Assembly: GCF_030282825.1 (NCBI RefSeq)
Contig: NZ_JASTZU010000041.1
Span: forward strand, 62,001 to 126,000
Source of the DNA: Aquibacillus rhizosphaerae
GTDB taxonomy: Bacteria > Bacillota > Bacilli > Bacillales > Amphibacillaceae
Direction of reading: 5' to 3'
DNA length: 64,000 nt
The notes below the pieces were generated by a model, which saw nothing but the letters and a program-made list of their open reading frames with translations, had not been told where the DNA came from and did not search any database. This document shows positions 18,997 to 28,040 of the stretch, piece by piece. The translations under genes and the position numbers were made by a program. The stretch's first letter is position 1. Each line of letters starts with the position of its first letter.

Positions 18997-20223
18997 ATGA
19001 GGCATACACAGGGTGTATTTTTTACAGGTTATGTAACAATAAAAGTAATGGGTTACCACCCTGAATTATTTTTTGATCTTTGTGCAAGAAATAACATAAC
19101 AGTTTGGAATATTAAGAAACTAAGTGATACAGAATGTAAAGGGAACATTAAACTGAAAGACCTAAGTAGCGTAACCTCACTTCGTCGTAATACAATTTAC
19201 AAAATCTCCTTCATAGAAAAAAATGGTCTTCCATTTTTAACGGCAAAAATCTTGTTTAAAAGACCATTAGTTATTGGTTTGTTATTAAGTATCTTATTTG
19301 TCTTTTTCTTATCTAATATTGTCTGGGATGTTAAAGTTAAAGGGGTTCACCCCGAATTAGAAAAAAGAATCATAACCGAATTAAATAAATATGGTATTCA
19401 ACCAGGAGCACTGAAATTAAAAATTGGTTCTCCTGGAGAAATTCAACAGCAGCTATTAAATGATATTCCTGAATTACTTTGGGTAGGTGTAACAGAAAAA
19501 GGGACAACTTATCACTTAGAGGGTGTAGAGAAGACAGTTGTGGAAGAGAAGGAAGAACATGGCCCAAGAAATTTGGTAGCATCCAAAGAAGGCGTTATTG
19601 TGGATATGTTTGTTTCGAAAGGACAACCTTTAGTAAATGTAAATGATTTTGTTGAAAAAGGTGATATCTTAGTATCGGGTGTTTTAGGGAAAGAGAAAAA
19701 CGATAAGGAAAACGATAAGGAAGAAGATGAGGAATCTGATGAGAACATGGTGGAAGCAGAAGCAGAAATTATTGCAAAAACTTGGTATGAAACAGAAGTA
19801 AATATACCAATAAAAGCGAATTATGAAGTGTTAACTGGAGAAAATAAAAAGAAATACTATTTAAGATTTGGAGACTTTCTCCTGCCAATCTGGGGATTTT
19901 TAAACCCTGAGTATGAAAACACCGAAGTCGAGTCAACGCAAAAAACTTTAAACTTTTTAAAATGGGAACTTCCAATTTCCTTTGTGAAACAAAAGATTCA
20001 AGAAAAAGAATTGGTGAATGAGACAAGAACAACGAAAGAGGCAAGAACAGAAGCAATTAAACAAGCAACCAAAGATTTACAGAAAGATCTTGGTCATGAA
20101 GCAGAAATATCTTTTGAAAATGTTTTGCACGAACGTATAGACAATGGTAAAGTAAAATTATCGTTATACTTTACTGTATTAGAAGACATAACAAAACCAC
20201 AACCATTATCTCAAGGAGATTGA
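18997..20223 (+). CDS. yqfD: Sporulation protein YqfD
   Basis: YqfD is a membrane protein needed for efficient sporulation in B. subtilis; its mechanism is not known. The 408-residue product has a short cytoplasmic N-domain (FFTGYVTIKVMGYHPELFF) and one membrane helix near residues 85-107 (PLVIGLLLSILFVFFLSN). A large outer domain follows, containing GxVVDMFVSKGQPLVNVNDFV-like features, a lipoyl/HlyD-like hammerhead shape and an acidic insert. ATG 18997 is chosen because AAGGTGG lies just upstream; an in-frame ATG at 18970 is too early. The stop overlaps the phoH leader. Confidence 0.92.
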   Translation: MRHTQGVFFTGYVTIKVMGYHPELFFDLCARNNITVWNIKKLSDTECKGNIKLKDLSSVTSLRRNTIYKISFIEKNGLPFLTAKILFKRPLVIGLLLSILFVFFLSNIVWDVKVKGVHPELEKRIITELNKYGIQPGALKLKIGSPGEIQQQLLNDIPELLWVGVTEKGTTYHLEGVEKTVVEEKEEHGPRNLVASKEGVIVDMFVSKGQPLVNVNDFVEKGDILVSGVLGKEKNDKENDKEEDEESDENMVEAEAEIIAKTWYETEVNIPIKANYEVLTGENKKKYYLRFGDFLLPIWGFLNPEYENTEVESTQKTLNFLKWELPISFVKQKIQEKELVNETRTTKEARTEAIKQATKDLQKDLGHEAEISFENVLHERIDNGKVKLSLYFTVLEDITKPQPLSQGD

Positions 20224-20225
20224 TT

Positions 20226-21188
20226 ATGCCTGAAGATTTAAAAACTATTGACTTACAATTAGACAACCCAAGTGAAGCTTTGAGCTTATTTGGAACTGAA
20301 GACAAACATTTAAAACAAATCGAAGAGCAATTAAATGTTTCGATTGTAACTAGAGGAGAACTAGTAAGGGTATCTGGATCTGAAGAAGATATTCAAATGA
20401 TAGAGGATATTTTAATGGCTTTGTTGAAGATAATTAAAAAAGGTCTTACAATTGCTGAGAGAGATGTTGTTTATGCTGTTGAACTAGCTAAGAAAGGTAA
20501 AATTAATCAGTTCGAAACATTGTTTGAAGATGAGATAACAAAAAATGCAAAAGGAAAATCTATCCGCGTTAAAACGCTTGGACAACGTAATTATGTAAAT
20601 GCGATAAAGTCAGATGATCTTGTTTTTGGAATAGGTCCTGCAGGCACGGGAAAAACGTATTTAGCTGTTGTAATGGCTGTGAATGCATTGAAAAAGGGAT
20701 CGGTTAAAAGGATAATATTAACACGTCCTGCAGTAGAAGCTGGAGAAAGCCTCGGGTTCTTACCAGGAGATTTAAAAGAGAAAGTGGATCCATACTTACG
20801 TCCGCTTTATGATGCCCTCCATGATGTTTTAGGCAATGAGCATACACTTCGTTTAATTGAGCGTGGCACGATTGAGATTGCACCTTTAGCTTATATGCGT
20901 GGTAGAACGTTAGATGATGCATTTGTTATTTTAGATGAAGCTCAAAATACTACACATGCACAAATGAAAATGTTTTTAACTCGGTTAGGATTTGGTTCCA
21001 AAATGGTTATTACAGGTGATATTACCCAAGTTGATTTACCAAGAGGAGTTAATTCTGGATTGAAGGTTGTAGAAACAAAGTTGAATCCAATTAAAGGAAT
21101 ATCATTTATATATCTCAAACAATCAGATGTTGTGCGTCATCCTCTTGTGCAAAAGATTATCGATGCATATGAAAAGCCAGGAGAATAA
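20226..21188 (+). CDS. phoH: PhoH family ATPase
   Basis: PhoH-like proteins are P-loop ATPases linked to RNA metabolism; the cellular role in Bacillus is poorly defined. The 320-residue product has the Walker A motif GPAGTGKT at 137-144, Walker B-like FVILDEAQNTT, and MFLTRLGFGSKMVITGD. A small N-terminal KH-like segment is present. AAGGAG lies 8 bp before the ATG at 20226 and the ribosome site is within the yqfD end. It precedes pgpH, ybeY and era, the usual rRNA maturation neighbourhood. Confidence 0.95.
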   Translation: MPEDLKTIDLQLDNPSEALSLFGTEDKHLKQIEEQLNVSIVTRGELVRVSGSEEDIQMIEDILMALLKIIKKGLTIAERDVVYAVELAKKGKINQFETLFEDEITKNAKGKSIRVKTLGQRNYVNAIKSDDLVFGIGPAGTGKTYLAVVMAVNALKKGSVKRIILTRPAVEAGESLGFLPGDLKEKVDPYLRPLYDALHDVLGNEHTLRLIERGTIEIAPLAYMRGRTLDDAFVILDEAQNTTHAQMKMFLTRLGFGSKMVITGDITQVDLPRGVNSGLKVVETKLNPIKGISFIYLKQSDVVRHPLVQKIIDAYEKPGE

Positions 21189-21208
21189 GTGTGAGATTCA
21201 GGCTTATT

Positions 21209-21238
21209 TTAAGACCCATAAATTTGGGTCTTATTTCT
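21209..21238 (+). terminator. Hairpin after phoH
   Basis: AAGACCCA (21211-21218) and TGGGTCTT (21225-21232) form an 8-bp stem followed by ATTT. It may be a partial terminator between phoH and pgpH. Confidence 0.6.
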
Positions 21239-21273
21239 GTATTATAAGGTGTGTGTTAAAAGGGGAATAGTGT

Positions 21274-23415
21274 ATGAAGACTAAATGGGATAAATTGATT
21301 AGATTATCAAAAAATCAAAAAAAATGGATGAAAATTTGTTTACCTGTTCTCTTATTAGGATGTTTTTACTTTCTTTTGACTTTTTCGAATGTATTTACTG
21401 AGACATATGATATTGAAAGGTTTAGCAATGCAAAAGAGACTATTCGTTCCCCTATTACAATTGAAAATGAAAAAGAGACTGAAAGTAAGAGAAGAGAAGC
21501 TGTTCAATCTGTAGAGGATAGGTTTAATGTATCTTCAGAAATAACTCAGGAAAGAATAGGGTATGTCGAAGAGTTGTTTGAGGCAATTGAAATATTAGGT
21601 GAAGAGCATAAAACAAGTGAGAATGAGGAAGAAAGTATTCCTCTTACAAGTCAAGAAAAAATTCAACAATTACAACAATTATTAAGTCCAGATATTTCAG
21701 ACTCACTTACTACTGAAGAACTCACAAAACTGGTTGAAGCAAGTTCTCATGAGAGAGCACTTGGAAAAGAATTGTTAACGACATCTTTATATGATGTGTT
21801 GAATGAAGGTGTTCGCTCCGAAAATGTACAAGCAGCAAAAAGTAGCGTAAATCAGAAACTGCGTTATTCAAGCTTGGATGAGACCTTTAAAGAGGCACTT
21901 TTAGCCATAGCTAGATTTGCTGTTGTAGAAAATTCTTTTTATGCCGCGGATAGAACAATGGAAGCTGAAAAACAAGCAATCAATAATGTGGATCCTGTTA
22001 TGATTCGTGCTGGAGAAGTTATCGTAAGAGAGGGTCAAACAATTACCAATGAAGTTTATGAAGAATTAGCTTTAGTTGGTTTACTTAATGAAGACCGGAA
22101 TATTTATCCTGTAATCGCTTTAAGTGTGCTCATTATATTATTAAGTGGGATAATGATATATGAAATCGGGGCATCTGCAAAAATTAGAGACTTAGATAAT
22201 GGAAAATTAGCAACTATTTTCATTATATCTATTTTAACCGTTGTTATTATGAAGTTTGTTAGCATTTATACTACACCTGTAAATCAGTTGTACTTGTTAG
22301 TTCCTGCGGCAACTGGATCCATGTTATTGAAGATACTAGTGCATGAACGTTTAGCAATCGTTTTTTCGTTTATCTATGCGATTGTAGGGAGTATTATTTT
22401 CAATTCGGAAATTACTGGCTCTTTGAACATGGAAGCTTTTATCTATTTGTTATTCACACAAATAGCTGGTGTTATTTTTCTCATGAGTGTTAAAGATCGA
22501 ACTGCGATTGTCAAAGCGGGTGCAGGGATTTTAGTGATAAATCTATTAACGATATTAATTTTTTTGTTATTATCATTTGAAAAATACACGGTTTATGATT
22601 CCTTATTACTTGGTGGATACGGGGTTGCGGCAGCTTTTCTGTCCTCAGTTTTAACTATTGGTATGTTACCGTTTTTTGAAGCTAGTTTCGGGATTCTTTC
22701 AGATACTAAATTGCTTGCTTTATCCAGTCCAAATCATCCTTTGTTAAGAAAGATACTAACAGAAGCACCTGGAACATATCATCATAGTGTCATGGTTGCA
22801 AATATTAGTGAAGCTTCTTGCGAGGCTATAGGTGCAAATGGTTTGCTAGCTAGGGTGGCTGCGTATTATCATGATTTAGGAAAGACATTAAGACCACATT
22901 ACTTTATTGAAAACCAAATGGGGATTAAAAACCCACATGATTTTATTGAACCGATTCAAAGCGCTGAAATAATTATTAGTCATCCTTATGATGGTGCAGC
23001 AATGTTGAAAAAGCATAAGTTGCCAAAGGAAATTATTGATATTGCTGAACAACATCATGGCTCCACCTTATTGAAGTACTTTTATTTCAAGGCTAAAGAA
23101 ACAACTAATGAAATAAATGAAGAGGATTTTCGTTATCCTGGACCAAAACCTCGTACAAAAGAAGCGGCAATTGTATCTATTTGTGATTCTGTTGAGGCCG
23201 CTGTTAGATCGTTGAAAGAACCAACAAAAGCTAAAATTGACGAGCTAATTAATTCAATTATTAATGATCGTCTTATGGATGGGCAACTAAATGATAGTTC
23301 TTTGACTTTTAGAGAGTTAGAAGTTATTCAGAAGTCAATTAGTGAAACATTAAATGGAATTTACCATTCTAGGATTCAATACCCTACCGAAAAGGAAATA
23401 AAGGAGGCAAAATAA
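21274..23415 (+). CDS. pgpH: 7TMR-HD cyclic-di-AMP phosphodiesterase PgpH
   Basis: PgpH hydrolyses c-di-AMP to pApA at the membrane. The 713-residue product starts with a membrane helix near 20-40 and an extracellular 7TMR-HDED domain. Seven transmembrane helices (about 275-460) follow, and then a cytoplasmic HD domain. Metal-binding residues are visible in PGTYHHSVMVANISEAS and the H533-D534 pair of YYHDLGK, followed by HPYDGA and AEQHHG motifs. It corresponds to B. subtilis yqfF and is coupled to ybeY with no gap. Confidence 0.95.
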   Translation: MKTKWDKLIRLSKNQKKWMKICLPVLLLGCFYFLLTFSNVFTETYDIERFSNAKETIRSPITIENEKETESKRREAVQSVEDRFNVSSEITQERIGYVEELFEAIEILGEEHKTSENEEESIPLTSQEKIQQLQQLLSPDISDSLTTEELTKLVEASSHERALGKELLTTSLYDVLNEGVRSENVQAAKSSVNQKLRYSSLDETFKEALLAIARFAVVENSFYAADRTMEAEKQAINNVDPVMIRAGEVIVREGQTITNEVYEELALVGLLNEDRNIYPVIALSVLIILLSGIMIYEIGASAKIRDLDNGKLATIFIISILTVVIMKFVSIYTTPVNQLYLLVPAATGSMLLKILVHERLAIVFSFIYAIVGSIIFNSEITGSLNMEAFIYLLFTQIAGVIFLMSVKDRTAIVKAGAGILVINLLTILIFLLLSFEKYTVYDSLLLGGYGVAAAFLSSVLTIGMLPFFEASFGILSDTKLLALSSPNHPLLRKILTEAPGTYHHSVMVANISEASCEAIGANGLLARVAAYYHDLGKTLRPHYFIENQMGIKNPHDFIEPIQSAEIIISHPYDGAAMLKKHKLPKEIIDIAEQHHGSTLLKYFYFKAKETTNEINEEDFRYPGPKPRTKEAAIVSICDSVEAAVRSLKEPTKAKIDELINSIINDRLMDGQLNDSSLTFRELEVIQKSISETLNGIYHSRIQYPTEKEIKEAK

Positions 23416-23883
23416 ATGCGTATTGATTTTCACGATGAAACGAATTCAATCAAAGAAGATTATGTAGACATGATTCAGCGCTTATTAACTTTTGCATGTA
23501 AAGAAGAAAATGTTACGCAGGAGGCTGAAATATCTATTAGTTTTGTTGATGACAAAGAAATACAAGAGATAAACCGAAATTATCGACAAATAAATAAACC
23601 TACAGATGTTATTTCATTTGCGCTTGAAGAAACCGGAGAGGGAGAAGTTAAAGTTATTGGGGAAGACCTTCCTATAGTTCTAGGAGATATCGTTATATCA
23701 GTTGAGAGGGCCAAAGAGCAGGCAACTGAGTATAATCATTCCTTTGATCGTGAGCTAGGTTTCTTAACATTGCATGGCCTCCTACATCTATTAGGATACG
23801 ATCATATGAATGAGGTAGATGAAAAGCGAATGTTCCAAAGACAAGAGGAAATTCTCCATGCATTTGGACTCCCAAGACAATAA
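23416..23883 (+). CDS. ybeY: rRNA maturation endoribonuclease YbeY
   Basis: YbeY is a metallo-endoribonuclease involved in 16S rRNA 3' end maturation and ribosome quality control. The 155-residue product has the zinc motif HGLLHLLGYDH with H120, H124 and H130, and the NRxYRxxxxPTDVISFA motif. It begins immediately after the pgpH stop, with AAGGAGG inside the pgpH end. The 3' end overlaps dgkA by 26 bp, indicating translational coupling. Confidence 0.97.
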   Translation: MRIDFHDETNSIKEDYVDMIQRLLTFACKEENVTQEAEISISFVDDKEIQEINRNYRQINKPTDVISFALEETGEGEVKVIGEDLPIVLGDIVISVERAKEQATEYNHSFDRELGFLTLHGLLHLLGYDHMNEVDEKRMFQRQEEILHAFGLPRQ

Positions 23884-24238
23884 AAAGCGTAGAGTAGGCT
23901 TTAGTTGTGCGATTAATGGGATTAAATCAGCCATCAGCTCAGAAATAAATATAAAGATTCATCTTATAGCCACGATCATTGTTATTTTTGTAGGTTTTTT
24001 ATTTCAGATTTCTTTGTTTGAATGGGCAATTCTCTTACTAACAATTGGCTCTGTATTGTCTTTTGAAATGATTAATACGGCTATGGAACGAGCAATGGAT
24101 TACCTTGCACCAGAGTTTCACCCATTGGTTGGTTTAGTAAAAGACTTATCAGCTGGTGCAGTCTTTATTTCAGCATTAACGTCTATATTAGTTGGGAGTA
24201 TTATTTTTTTACCGAAAATAATACAATTAATTTGGTAA
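23858..24238 (+). CDS. dgkA: Undecaprenol/diacylglycerol kinase family protein
   Basis: DgkA of Gram-positive bacteria is mainly an undecaprenol kinase recycling the cell-wall lipid carrier. The 126-residue product has three membrane helices and the catalytic motif SFEMINTAMERAMD followed by VKDLSAGAVFISA. The ATG at 23858 overlaps the ybeY end and has AGAGG 9 nt upstream; TTG 23864 is an alternative. In B. subtilis cdd follows; here a terminator follows and no intact cdd is present. Confidence 0.92.
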   Translation: MHLDSQDNKKRRVGFSCAINGIKSAISSEINIKIHLIATIIVIFVGFLFQISLFEWAILLLTIGSVLSFEMINTAMERAMDYLAPEFHPLVGLVKDLSAGAVFISALTSILVGSIIFLPKIIQLIW

Positions 24239-24260
24239 TGAATATGGCAAAATGTTAACC

Positions 24261-24298
24261 AAAACTCTTATTGCAGAATAGGCAATAAGAGTTTTTTT
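24261..24298 (+). terminator. Terminator after dgkA
   Basis: AAAACTCTTATTGC (24261-24274) pairs with GCAATAAGAGTTTT (24282-24295), followed by a T-run. It is a perfect 14-bp stem. Confidence 0.93.
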
Positions 24299-24453
24299 GC
24301 TTATACGATTATAATCAAACTTACCATTCATAATCGTTTTCGGACTTGGTAAGTCAACAGTGGGAAAGATTTACTATTTGCGGTTTTGTTCATGAAGATG
24401 ATCTAAGTTCTGCAGGTACAGCAGGCTGAAGATCAACGAAGGAACCAAATAAA

Positions 24454-24590
24454 ATGATGAAAAGCATTGAAGCAATAATATTTAATTACGGTTATAACAT
24501 ACCCTTTGCGAAATTTGTAGTTATATAAGAAGGAGTTATAATTTTAGCAGCAAAAATTTATGAACAAATCTTTGCTACTAGAACCTAAAA
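24454..24590 (+). pseudogene. cdd: Possible relic of cytidine deaminase (cdd)
   Basis: From ATG 24454 a short frame reads MMKSIEAIIFNYGYNIPFAK followed by FVVI and a stop. It resembles the Cdd N-terminus (LIxEAxxARxxAYVPYSKFxVGA). After the stop the same frame gives LAAKIYEQ, comparable to the later GKxYxG segment, followed by more stops. cdd lies exactly between dgkA and era in B. subtilis. Similarity is by eye only and weak. The rest of 24300-24722 shows no intact gene. Confidence 0.25.
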
Positions 24591-24722
24591 ATATGAATGA
24601 GTTATAAATATTATGCCATCATTTTAATAGAGGTTTTGTCGAAAACATGAAAGAGTCTTCATTTTATAGTAAAATAAGGGTAATCATAATAAATGAATCG
24701 ACATCACAATGGAGGAAACAAC

Positions 24723-25628
24723 ATGGATAATATACACAAGTCAGGTTTTATCACTATTATAGGCAGACCAAATGTGGGGAAATCAACTTTTTTAAATCAC
24801 GTAGTAGGTCAAAAGATAGCAATAATGAGTGATAAACCTCAAACTACTAGAAACAAGATACAAGGTGTTTTAACAGAAGAAGACGTGCAATTCATATTTT
24901 TAGACACACCGGGTATCCATAAGCCAAAGCACAAACTAGGTGACTTTATGGTAAAAGTAGCAGAACATACTTTAAATGAAGTGGACGTTGTAATGTTTAT
25001 GATCAATGCAGCTGAAGGTTACGGACGTGGAGATCAATTTATATTAGATCGTCTTCAAAATGTAAAAAAACCAGTTTTTTTAATAATAAATAAAATTGAT
25101 CAGGTTCATCCTGATAAACTCTTGCCATTAATTAATCAGTACAAGGACAAGTATGATTTTGAAGAGATTATACCAATCTCTGCTTTGGAGGGAAATAATG
25201 TTCCTCATTTGCTTCAGGTACTTAAAAAACAGCTACCTGAAGGCCCGCAGTATTACCCTGAAGATCAAGTTACTGATCATCCAGAACGGTTTATAATCGG
25301 TGAACTTATTAGGGAAAAAGCCCTACAATTAACTAGAGAAGAAGTACCGCATTCGATTGCTGTTGTCATTGAAAATATAAAGCAAAAAGAAACTACCGAA
25401 AAGTTGCTCGTACAAGCGACTATAATTGTAGAAAGAAAGTCACAAAAGGGTATTATTATCGGTAAACAGGGTTCTATGCTAAAAGACATTGGAATGAAAG
25501 CCAGAAAAGATATTGAAGGGTTGCTAGGTACAAGAGTGTTTCTCGAATTGTGGGTAAAAGTACAAAAAGATTGGAGAAATAAGCAACATCAATTGAACGA
25601 ATATGGTTTTCGAAGTGATGAATATTAA
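24723..25628 (+). CDS. era: GTPase Era
   Basis: Era is an essential GTPase that binds the 3' end of 16S rRNA and checks 30S maturation. The 301-residue product has G1 GRPNVGKST at 14-22, G3 DTPGIH, G4 NKID, and a C-terminal KH domain with [18 protein letters not shown]. The ATG at 24723 is preferred because GGAGG lies 8 nt upstream; the in-frame ATG at 24693 adds ten atypical residues. It is followed by yqzL and recO as in Bacillus. Confidence 0.97.
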   Translation: MDNIHKSGFITIIGRPNVGKSTFLNHVVGQKIAIMSDKPQTTRNKIQGVLTEEDVQFIFLDTPGIHKPKHKLGDFMVKVAEHTLNEVDVVMFMINAAEGYGRGDQFILDRLQNVKKPVFLIINKIDQVHPDKLLPLINQYKDKYDFEEIIPISALEGNNVPHLLQVLKKQLPEGPQYYPEDQVTDHPERFIIGELIREKALQLTREEVPHSIAVVIENIKQKETTEKLLVQATIIVERKSQKGIIIGKQGSMLKDIGMKARKDIEGLLGTRVFLELWVKVQKDWRNKQHQLNEYGFRSDEY

Positions 25629-25730
25629 GAGCTCCTATACATGGAAAATATTTTAACACATGCAAATATGGCTACTTGGTAATTCTATTATTAGGCACGT
25701 AACTTAACTGATAGAAAGGTGGGGTTTCTT

Positions 25731-25874
25731 GTGATCGACATGTCATGGAAAATCTTTAGTCAGACAGGAAACATAGAAGCCTATTTATTATTAAAAGAAT
25801 TAGAAACTGTCTATGATAAAGATTCGGGTGCACAAATGGATAAAGAAATAACTGAGATAGACTCACACTTGTAA
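25731..25874 (+). CDS. yqzL: YqzL family small protein
   Basis: This 47-residue protein reads MIDMSWKIFSQTGNIEAYLL followed by LKELE. It matches the YqzL pattern of B. subtilis (xxLTWKVFSQTGNIDTYLLxKE). It lies between era and recO in both organisms. The GTG start has AAAGGTGGGG 8-10 nt upstream. The function is unknown, and the gene is short enough to be missed by automated calling. Confidence 0.88.
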   Translation: MIDMSWKIFSQTGNIEAYLLLKELETVYDKDSGAQMDKEITEIDSHL

Positions 25875-25901
25875 ATAGCGATAAGGGAAAGGTGAACTTT
25901 T

Positions 25902-26645
25902 TTGTTTGAAAAAGTGGAAGGAATTATCTTACGGACACAAGATTATGGGGAAACACACAAAATTGTTACGATTTTAACTAGAGAAAAAGGAAAAATAGGT
26001 GCAATTGCAAGAGGTGCAAAAAAACCGAAAAGTAGAATGGCTGCAATTACGCAGCCATTTATACATGGGTCATATTTAATTCAGATGGGTTCAAGCCTGG
26101 CTACTTTACAACAAGGTGAAGTATTAAGTTCTTTAAGGAAAATTCGTGAAGACATAATAAAAACTGCATATGCAACTTATATTGCTGAGTTAACAGATAA
26201 ACTAATTGATCCAAAATTGCAGGATCCTTTTTTGTTTAAGCAATTATTTCAAACGTATCAATGGATTTCTGAAGGTAAGGATCCTGAAATTCTAACCATA
26301 ATTTATGAGTTGAAAATGTATAAGTTAGCCGGTTTTGCACCTGTAGTTAATCGTTGTGTATCTTGTAATAAGAGAAATGAATCATATGCCTTTTCAGTTA
26401 TGGAGGGCGGGCTAATATGTACTTCTTGTCAATGGAAAGATCAGGGTGCTACTAATTTGTCGAACAACATTATTAAGTTGTTATATGTTTTTTCTGAGAT
26501 TGACGTTGAAAAAATTGGGAATATTTCAATTAAAGAAGAAAACAAGAAAATACTTCAACATCTAATGGAAATGTATTATGACCAATATGGCGGTTATTAT
26601 CTTAAATCAAAGAAATTTTTAAAGCAGTTAGACTTATTGCGATAA
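25902..26645 (+). CDS. recO: DNA repair protein RecO
   Basis: RecO anneals ssDNA and helps RecR load RecA at SSB-coated gaps. The 247-residue product has the N-terminal OB-fold (VEGIILRTQDYGETHKIV, then KGKIGAIARGAKKPKSRM) and a C-terminal helical domain. It has a zinc motif C152-x2-C155 and C173-x2-C176. It starts with TTG; GGTGAAC upstream is a usable ribosome site. A promoter and a T-box for glyQS follow at once. Confidence 0.95.
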   Translation: MFEKVEGIILRTQDYGETHKIVTILTREKGKIGAIARGAKKPKSRMAAITQPFIHGSYLIQMGSSLATLQQGEVLSSLRKIREDIIKTAYATYIAELTDKLIDPKLQDPFLFKQLFQTYQWISEGKDPEILTIIYELKMYKLAGFAPVVNRCVSCNKRNESYAFSVMEGGLICTSCQWKDQGATNLSNNIIKLLYVFSEIDVEKIGNISIKEENKKILQHLMEMYYDQYGGYYLKSKKFLKQLDLLR

Positions 26646-26656
26646 ATATATTATAG

Positions 26657-26685
26657 TTGACAAAGAATACTTTATTTACTAATAT
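26657..26685 (+). promoter_or_regulatory. SigA promoter of the glyQS T-box leader
   Basis: A perfect -35 TTGACA (26657-26662), 17 nt and TAATAT (26680-26685) lie just after recO. Transcription should begin near 26692. Confidence 0.8.
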
Positions 26686-26691
26686 TTAAGA

Positions 26692-26906
26692 CAAATTTGA
26701 AATTTTGCAATGATGGAGATTATAACTTACTGTATCTACTTTTGTAGCGAGTCTGGGATGGTGTGAGCTGGACAAAGGGACGTGAGGAAGGCACTCTTGA
26801 GCAAAGATTAAAAAAGTGGCTATTTTTTAAATAGCAAATAGGGTGGAACCGCGGAAATCCCGTCCCTATGTTTCCTTTTTGGAGACATAGGGACGGGATT
26901 TTTTTA
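26692..26906 (+). promoter_or_regulatory. Glycine-specific T-box riboswitch
   Basis: The T-box sequence AGGGTGGAACCGCG is at 26840-26853. Stem III GCTATTT/AAATAGC (26819-26835) precedes it. The terminator hairpin runs from 26855 to 26900 with a T-run, and its 5' arm shares bases with the antiterminator. In stem I, GGC followed by A at 26790-26793 is a plausible specifier (Gly codon), matching the downstream glyQ-glyS. Uncharged tRNA-Gly would favour readthrough. Confidence 0.95.
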
Positions 26907-26921
26907 CAACATAGTATTGCC

Positions 26922-27086
26922 CTGTGGATAACTGACTATTAGTATGTGCTACGTCCACCTACAGCCCTATCCCGCCCTGAGTGTATAAGTCAATCCTCTA
27001 TGTGGCAAAAAACGAAACGAAGAGGCTAGTCTTAACTATGTCGGAGATGAGCCAGGTGGCCCGCGCTTTTGTTGCACATAGAAAAT
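26922..27086. repeat. Long-hairpin dispersed repeat, copy D
   Basis: The block holds CCACCT near 26955 and AGGTGG near 27054 as outer arms and TAAGTC / AGTCTTAA-type inner pairs, ending in CCGCGCTTTT. Its left part (GGATAACTGACTATTAG, then ATGTGCTACGTC) is closely matched at 62.6 kb. Overall design resembles the copies at 37.8 and 50.0 kb. No coding frame is visible between the T-box and glyQ. Confidence 0.55.
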
Positions 27087-27146
27087 TATTCAGTCGGTTT
27101 TAAATAAAGAACTAGGGATTTTAAAAACTTAATGGAGGTTGGTAAA

Positions 27147-28040
27147 GTGAATATTCAAGAAATGATTTTAACCTTACAAAAACATTGGTCAGATCAAAAT
27201 TGTATTTTGATGCAAGCTTATGATGTAGAAAAAGGTGCTGGAACAATGTCCCCAATGACATTACTTAGAAGTTTGGGGCCAGAGCCATGGAACGTAGCGT
27301 ATGTAGAACCTTCTAGAAGACCGGCAGATGGTAGATACGGGCAAAATCCAAATCGTTTGTACCAGCACCATCAATTTCAAGTAATTATGAAGCCATCACC
27401 TGATAATATACAGGACTTGTATTTAGATTCATTAAAATCATTAGGTATTGACCCTTTAAAACATGACATTCGATTTGTTGAAGATAATTGGGAAAATCCA
27501 ACCTTAGGTGCTGCAGGATTAGGGTGGGAAGTTTGGTTAGATGGAATGGAAATCACACAGTTTACTTATTTCCAACAAATTGGTGGACTGGAAGCAAGTC
27601 CAGTCGCTGTTGAAATTACATATGGAATTGAGCGACTAGCTTCCTACATTCAAGATAAAGAAAATGTGTTTGATTTAGAATGGACGAATGGGGTAACCGT
27701 TGGTGATATATTTTATCAACCGGAATATGAACATTCAAAATATACATTTGAGGAATCGGATACAGATATGTTATTTAATCTCTTTTCAACATTTGAAAAT
27801 GAAGCAAAACAAACAATGGATAAAGGCCTAGTCTTTCCGGCATATGATTACGTTCTGAAATGTTCACACACTTTTAATTTGCTTGACGCAAAAGGTGTTA
27901 TATCTGTGACTGAACGAACCGGTTATATTGGAAGAGTAAGAAATTTAGCAAGGGAAATAGCAAAATTATACGTGGAAGAAAGAGAACGTTTAGGATACCC
28001 GATGTTGAAAAAGGAGGCAATCAACAATGACAGTAACTAA
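27147..28040 (+). CDS. glyQ: Glycyl-tRNA synthetase alpha chain
   Basis: GlyQ is the catalytic alpha subunit of the bacterial (alpha-beta)2 glycyl-tRNA synthetase. The 297-residue product begins [19 protein letters not shown] and contains the class II motifs [20 protein letters not shown] and [15 protein letters not shown], and [23 protein letters not shown] 27147 is chosen because GGAGGTTGG sits 5-10 nt upstream; an ATG at 27132 lies within that site. It overlaps glyS by 14 bp. A T-box controls the pair. Confidence 0.97.
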   Translation: MNIQEMILTLQKHWSDQNCILMQAYDVEKGAGTMSPMTLLRSLGPEPWNVAYVEPSRRPADGRYGQNPNRLYQHHQFQVIMKPSPDNIQDLYLDSLKSLGIDPLKHDIRFVEDNWENPTLGAAGLGWEVWLDGMEITQFTYFQQIGGLEASPVAVEITYGIERLASYIQDKENVFDLEWTNGVTVGDIFYQPEYEHSKYTFEESDTDMLFNLFSTFENEAKQTMDKGLVFPAYDYVLKCSHTFNLLDAKGVISVTERTGYIGRVRNLAREIAKLYVEERERLGYPMLKKEAINNDSN

